A stretch of DNA of 64,000 bases from an uncultured Myxococcales bacterium (GTDB lineage: Bacteria; Myxococcota_A; UBA9042), in contig CAIMLR010000008.1 in NCBI GenBank assembly GCA_903842345.1, positions 1 through 64,000 on the forward strand. Reading direction: 5' to 3'. The notes beneath the pieces were generated by a model. It saw only the letters and a list, made by a program, of their open reading frames with translations. It had not been told where the DNA came from and searched no databases. This document shows, piece by piece, positions 60,741-64,000 of the stretch; the first letter of the stretch is position 1; each line of letters begins with the position of its first letter. Position numbers and translations under genes: made by a program.

Positions 60741-62021
60741 GTGAACGCGACGCAGCACCCCGTGCCGCCGCCGCAATGGACGACGATGCCACTTCACGTT
60801 CCTTCCCTCCTGGCCTTTGGCTCGGTGCAGTTGCTGCTCCTTCTCGCGGTGTCGCTGCCGGTTTGGCGCACCAGCGGCTTTGGCAGGAGCGGCTTCATCG
60901 CGTCGATCGGCGTCCTGTTGGCGTTCGGCGCGCTGCCGCTCATGGCGCTGCGCAGCGTGCTCCCCGACTTCGTCACCTTCGCGCTCGCCAATAGCATGAT
61001 GCTGATCGGCATGCAGCTTGTGTACCAGATTGGCTATTCGCTCTTTGGCTTGGCTGACCTGCCGCGTTGGGATCGCACGTTGGCGTTCGCCGCTGTCGTC
61101 ACGGTGTGTGTCATGACGCTGCTGAATCCGGATCCGGGCGCGGTCTGGTTTGCCAAGCTGCGTGTGCTCGTGTGCGCCGTGCCGATGGGCCTGACCGCCG
61201 CGTGCTGGCTGGTGCGCTTGCGCCGGTCCGCGCCGCGGCCGTGGACGTTGGGCACGCGCTATCTCGTCGTGGCCGGTGGCATCGCCGCGACGATTCACGG
61301 GTTGCGCGCCATCGCGTTCACGTTCAGCACCAACGGTCCGATCGATCCGCTGAAGTCGCCGATCGCCATCATCGCGATCCTCGGTCTGTTGTCGTCGTCG
61401 CTGCTGACGGCGTTCGGATTCATCCTGCATATGGAGTCAACGGCGCGCGATCGCCTGCGCCGGGCCAATGACGAGCTGAGCAAGGTCGCGTTCACGGACA
61501 CGCTGACCGGGCTCGGCAATCGCCGCCAGCTGGAAGTGGCCGCGCTGCAGGAGTTGCCGCGCGCGCTGGATCACGGATGGCCGGTGACGCTCATGTTGCT
61601 GGACGTCGACCATTTCAAGCGCGTCAACGACCGCTGGGGCCACGGCGCGGGCGATGTGGTGCTGCGCGAGGTGGCGTCAGCGTGCCGCGTGGGCCTGCGC
61701 AATCACGACGTGCTCGTGCGGTGGGGCGGCGAGGAGTTTGCGCTCATGCTGCCGCAATGCACGCTCGAGAACGCGGAGAAAGTCGCGCGGCGCATCCTGC
61801 AAGGGCTGCGCGCGACGGCGATTCCAGCGATTGATGGCACGAATGTGACGGTCAGCATCGGCATCGCGACGGTCAACGTGGCGGCGCTGGACCTGACCGC
61901 CGCGCTGATTCAGGCCGACGCCGCGCTCTACCGGGCCAAGCAAGGCGGCCGGGATCGCTATGAAATTGCCGATGGCCAGACGCGCGGCGCGCGGTTGTCC
62001 GTGCTCGCACACATCGCCTAG
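60741..62021 (+). CDS. Membrane-bound GGDEF diguanylate cyclase
   Basis: Several N-terminal TM segments; [51 protein letters not shown]. Confidence 0.93.
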   Translation: MNATQHPVPPPQWTTMPLHVPSLLAFGSVQLLLLLAVSLPVWRTSGFGRSGFIASIGVLLAFGALPLMALRSVLPDFVTFALANSMMLIGMQLVYQIGYSLFGLADLPRWDRTLAFAAVVTVCVMTLLNPDPGAVWFAKLRVLVCAVPMGLTAACWLVRLRRSAPRPWTLGTRYLVVAGGIAATIHGLRAIAFTFSTNGPIDPLKSPIAIIAILGLLSSSLLTAFGFILHMESTARDRLRRANDELSKVAFTDTLTGLGNRRQLEVAALQELPRALDHGWPVTLMLLDVDHFKRVNDRWGHGAGDVVLREVASACRVGLRNHDVLVRWGGEEFALMLPQCTLENAEKVARRILQGLRATAIPAIDGTNVTVSIGIATVNVAALDLTAALIQADAALYRAKQGGRDRYEIADGQTRGARLSVLAHIA

Positions 62022-62241
62022 AGGCCAATCAGCAAGCTTCCCGCCGCCCGGCAGTAAGTTCGCCGCGCAGGCCGACGCCGGCCAGCATCAAACCGACGCG
62101 CTGGGGCATTTCATCGTCCCACGCCTTGCCTGCGCCGGCCAAACTCCTAACGTTCAAAGCACGTGCTGCGCCTGCGGGCCGCGTCGCGTGAGCGTCATCC
62201 GGTTGGCCATCAGGTGCCGCCGTCGTTTCGTGCCCAACTCC

Positions 62242-62272
62242 GAGGTTGTGAATTCTTCGAATTGCCAACCTC
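62242..62272. promoter_or_regulatory. Operator-like palindrome GAGGTTG-tg-AATTC-ttc-GAATT-gc-CAACCTC
   Basis: 31-bp symmetric element about 97 bp before the acnA start; no poly-T on either side. Confidence 0.5.
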
Positions 62273-62368
62273 AGCGCATTGTCTTGATCCAGCAACCGCG
62301 GCCTGGGAGAGCCTGTGAAACGAGTTCTCACAAGCACTCAGCCAGTCATCGCCGTCCCGGAGGCCTTC

Positions 62369-64000
62369 ATGAGCCAGAATTCGTTCGCGTCCAAGTCGAC
62401 GCTGTCCGTCGGGGACAAGTCCTACCGCTATTTCAGTCTGCCCGCGCTCGCCCAAGCCGGATACGCCGTTGACCGCCTGCCGGTGTCGATGCGCATCCTG
62501 CTTGAGAACCTGCTGCGCCATGAGGACGGGACGACGGTCAAGCGTGCGGACATTGAGGCCATCGCCGGCTGGGACCCGGCGCATCACCCTGAGCTGGAGA
62601 TCGCGTTTCGCGTCGCGCGCGTGGTGCTGCAGGACTTCACGGGCGTGCCGGCGGTCGTCGATCTGGCGGCGATGCGGGACGCCATGCAGGCGTGGGGTGG
62701 CGATCCGGCGCGGATCAACCCGCTGCAGCCGGTGGATTTGGTTGTCGACCATTCCGTACAGGTGGACTATTTCGGGACGCCCGATGCGTTCCGGCAGAAC
62801 GCCGACCTGGAATTCCAGCGCAACCGCGAGCGATACCAACTGCTGCGCTGGGCGCAGACGGCGTTTTCCGGCTTCTCTGCCGTGCCGCCGGACACCGGCA
62901 TCGTGCATCAGGTCAACCTGGAATTCCTGGCGCGAACGGTTTTCACCCAGGTAGAAAACGGCGAGACGCTGGCGTTTCCTGACACGTGCGTCGGCACCGA
63001 TTCGCACACGCCGATGGTCAATGGCCTCGGCGTCGTCGGCTGGGGCGTGGGCGGCATTGAAGCGGAGGCCGCGATGCTGGGCCAGCCGATCACGATGCTG
63101 CTGCCGGAGGTCGTTGGCTTCCGCGTGCATGGCAAGCTGCAAGAAGGCGTGACGGCGACGGATCTGGTGCTGACGGTCACGCAAATGCTGCGCAGGCACG
63201 GCGTGGTCGGCAAGTTCGTCGAATTCTTTGGCAATGGTCTCTCGTCGCTCTCCCTGACCGACCGCGCGACGATTTCCAACATGGCGCCGGAATACGGCGC
63301 GACAATCGGCTATTTTCCCATCGACGCGCAGACCATCGATTACCTGCGTTTTTCCGGCCGCGACGAGGCGACCGTCGCGCTCGTGGAGGCGTACGCCAAG
63401 GCGCAGGGTATGTACCGCACGGACGCGTCGGTCGATCCGCAGTTCTCGTCGCAGCTTGAACTCGACCTCGGAACGGTGGAGCCATCCATGGCGGGGCCCA
63501 AGCGGCCGCAGGATCGCGTGGCGCTGCGGGACGTGAAGGACGCCTTTACCCGCGAGCTGCCGTCCCTGCTCAAGCCCGGAGCGGAGCTGGGCGCGACGGC
63601 GACCACGTCGGACGGTCACACGCTGACGCACGGCTCGGTGGTCATTGCGGCGATTACGTCCTGCACGAATACCTCCAATCCGTCCGTGCTGATGGCCGCC
63701 GGTCTGCTGGCGCGCAACGCGGTCGCCAAGGGGCTGAACGTGCAGCCGTGGGTCAAGACGTCGCTCGCGCCGGGCTCCAAGGTCGTGACGGAATACCTGA
63801 AGGCCGCGGGGCTGACGCCGTTCCTGGAGCGGCTGGGTTTCCACCTGGTCGGCTATGGCTGTACGACGTGCATCGGCAACTCCGGGCCGCTGCCGGAGCC
63901 CGTCGAGGCTGCGATCCAGTCCGGCAAGCTGGTTGCGGCGTCCGTGCTGTCCGGCAACCGCAATTTTGAGGGCCGCGTGCACGGCGCGGTGCGCGCGAAC
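62369..64000 (+). CDS. acnA: Aconitate hydratase A, N-terminal part, truncated by window end
   Basis: [62 protein letters not shown] ggagg; not in ORF track because no stop in window. Confidence 0.96.
   Translation, partial: MSQNSFASKSTLSVGDKSYRYFSLPALAQAGYAVDRLPVSMRILLENLLRHEDGTTVKRADIEAIAGWDPAHHPELEIAFRVARVVLQDFTGVPAVVDLAAMRDAMQAWGGDPARINPLQPVDLVVDHSVQVDYFGTPDAFRQNADLEFQRNRERYQLLRWAQTAFSGFSAVPPDTGIVHQVNLEFLARTVFTQVENGETLAFPDTCVGTDSHTPMVNGLGVVGWGVGGIEAEAAMLGQPITMLLPEVVGFRVHGKLQEGVTATDLVLTVTQMLRRHGVVGKFVEFFGNGLSSLSLTDRATISNMAPEYGATIGYFPIDAQTIDYLRFSGRDEATVALVEAYAKAQGMYRTDASVDPQFSSQLELDLGTVEPSMAGPKRPQDRVALRDVKDAFTRELPSLLKPGAELGATATTSDGHTLTHGSVVIAAITSCTNTSNPSVLMAAGLLARNAVAKGLNVQPWVKTSLAPGSKVVTEYLKAAGLTPFLERLGFHLVGYGCTTCIGNSGPLPEPVEAAIQSGKLVAASVLSGNRNFEGRVHGAVRAN

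Noticed and set aside
62210-63982. 590-aa minus ORF listed in the track
   Set aside because: Antisense to acnA, which is the true coding strand (aconitase cysteine motifs) and is missing from the track only because it has no stop in the window.

Overview
High-GC bacterial window with about 40 protein-coding genes. The gene content suggests Myxococcota or a related lineage (inference from DUF1552/DUF1592 pair, Cys-rich lipoproteins and a Ser/Thr kinase). Housekeeping and metabolic anchors are a large acyl-CoA dehydrogenase, a HAD-ECH beta-oxidation fusion, GreB, LeuS, MetH, a TPMT-family methyltransferase, a GGDEF protein and the 5' part of AcnA, which runs off the right edge and is absent from the ORF track. 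The accessory content is dominated by the cell envelope: I count 15 candidate lipoproteins. Four carry tandem CDDGNxCTxDxCD repeats with different C-terminal payloads (heme CxxCH, LamG+RCC1, and two MAM-like ends). One 1710-aa protein has about 26 CGDGxCxxxExCxxCxxDCGxC repeats plus thrombospondin-3-like repeats. The most system-like region is a ten-gene minus-strand run (24391 down to 8544): Lgt-like protein, VWA lipoprotein, giant Cys-rich lipoprotein, TPR lipoprotein, MlaF/MlaE-like ABC pair, unknown protein, DUF1592, DUF1552 and a lipoprotein. Other notable items are a MobA-FdhD fusion, a PHM-like copper monooxygenase lipoprotein, a truncated UspA remnant coupled to an RND pump, and operator-like palindromes upstream of acnA and the RND operon. 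I saw no CRISPR array, rRNA, tRNA or transposase. All domain calls are by eye from motifs; no database searches were run.
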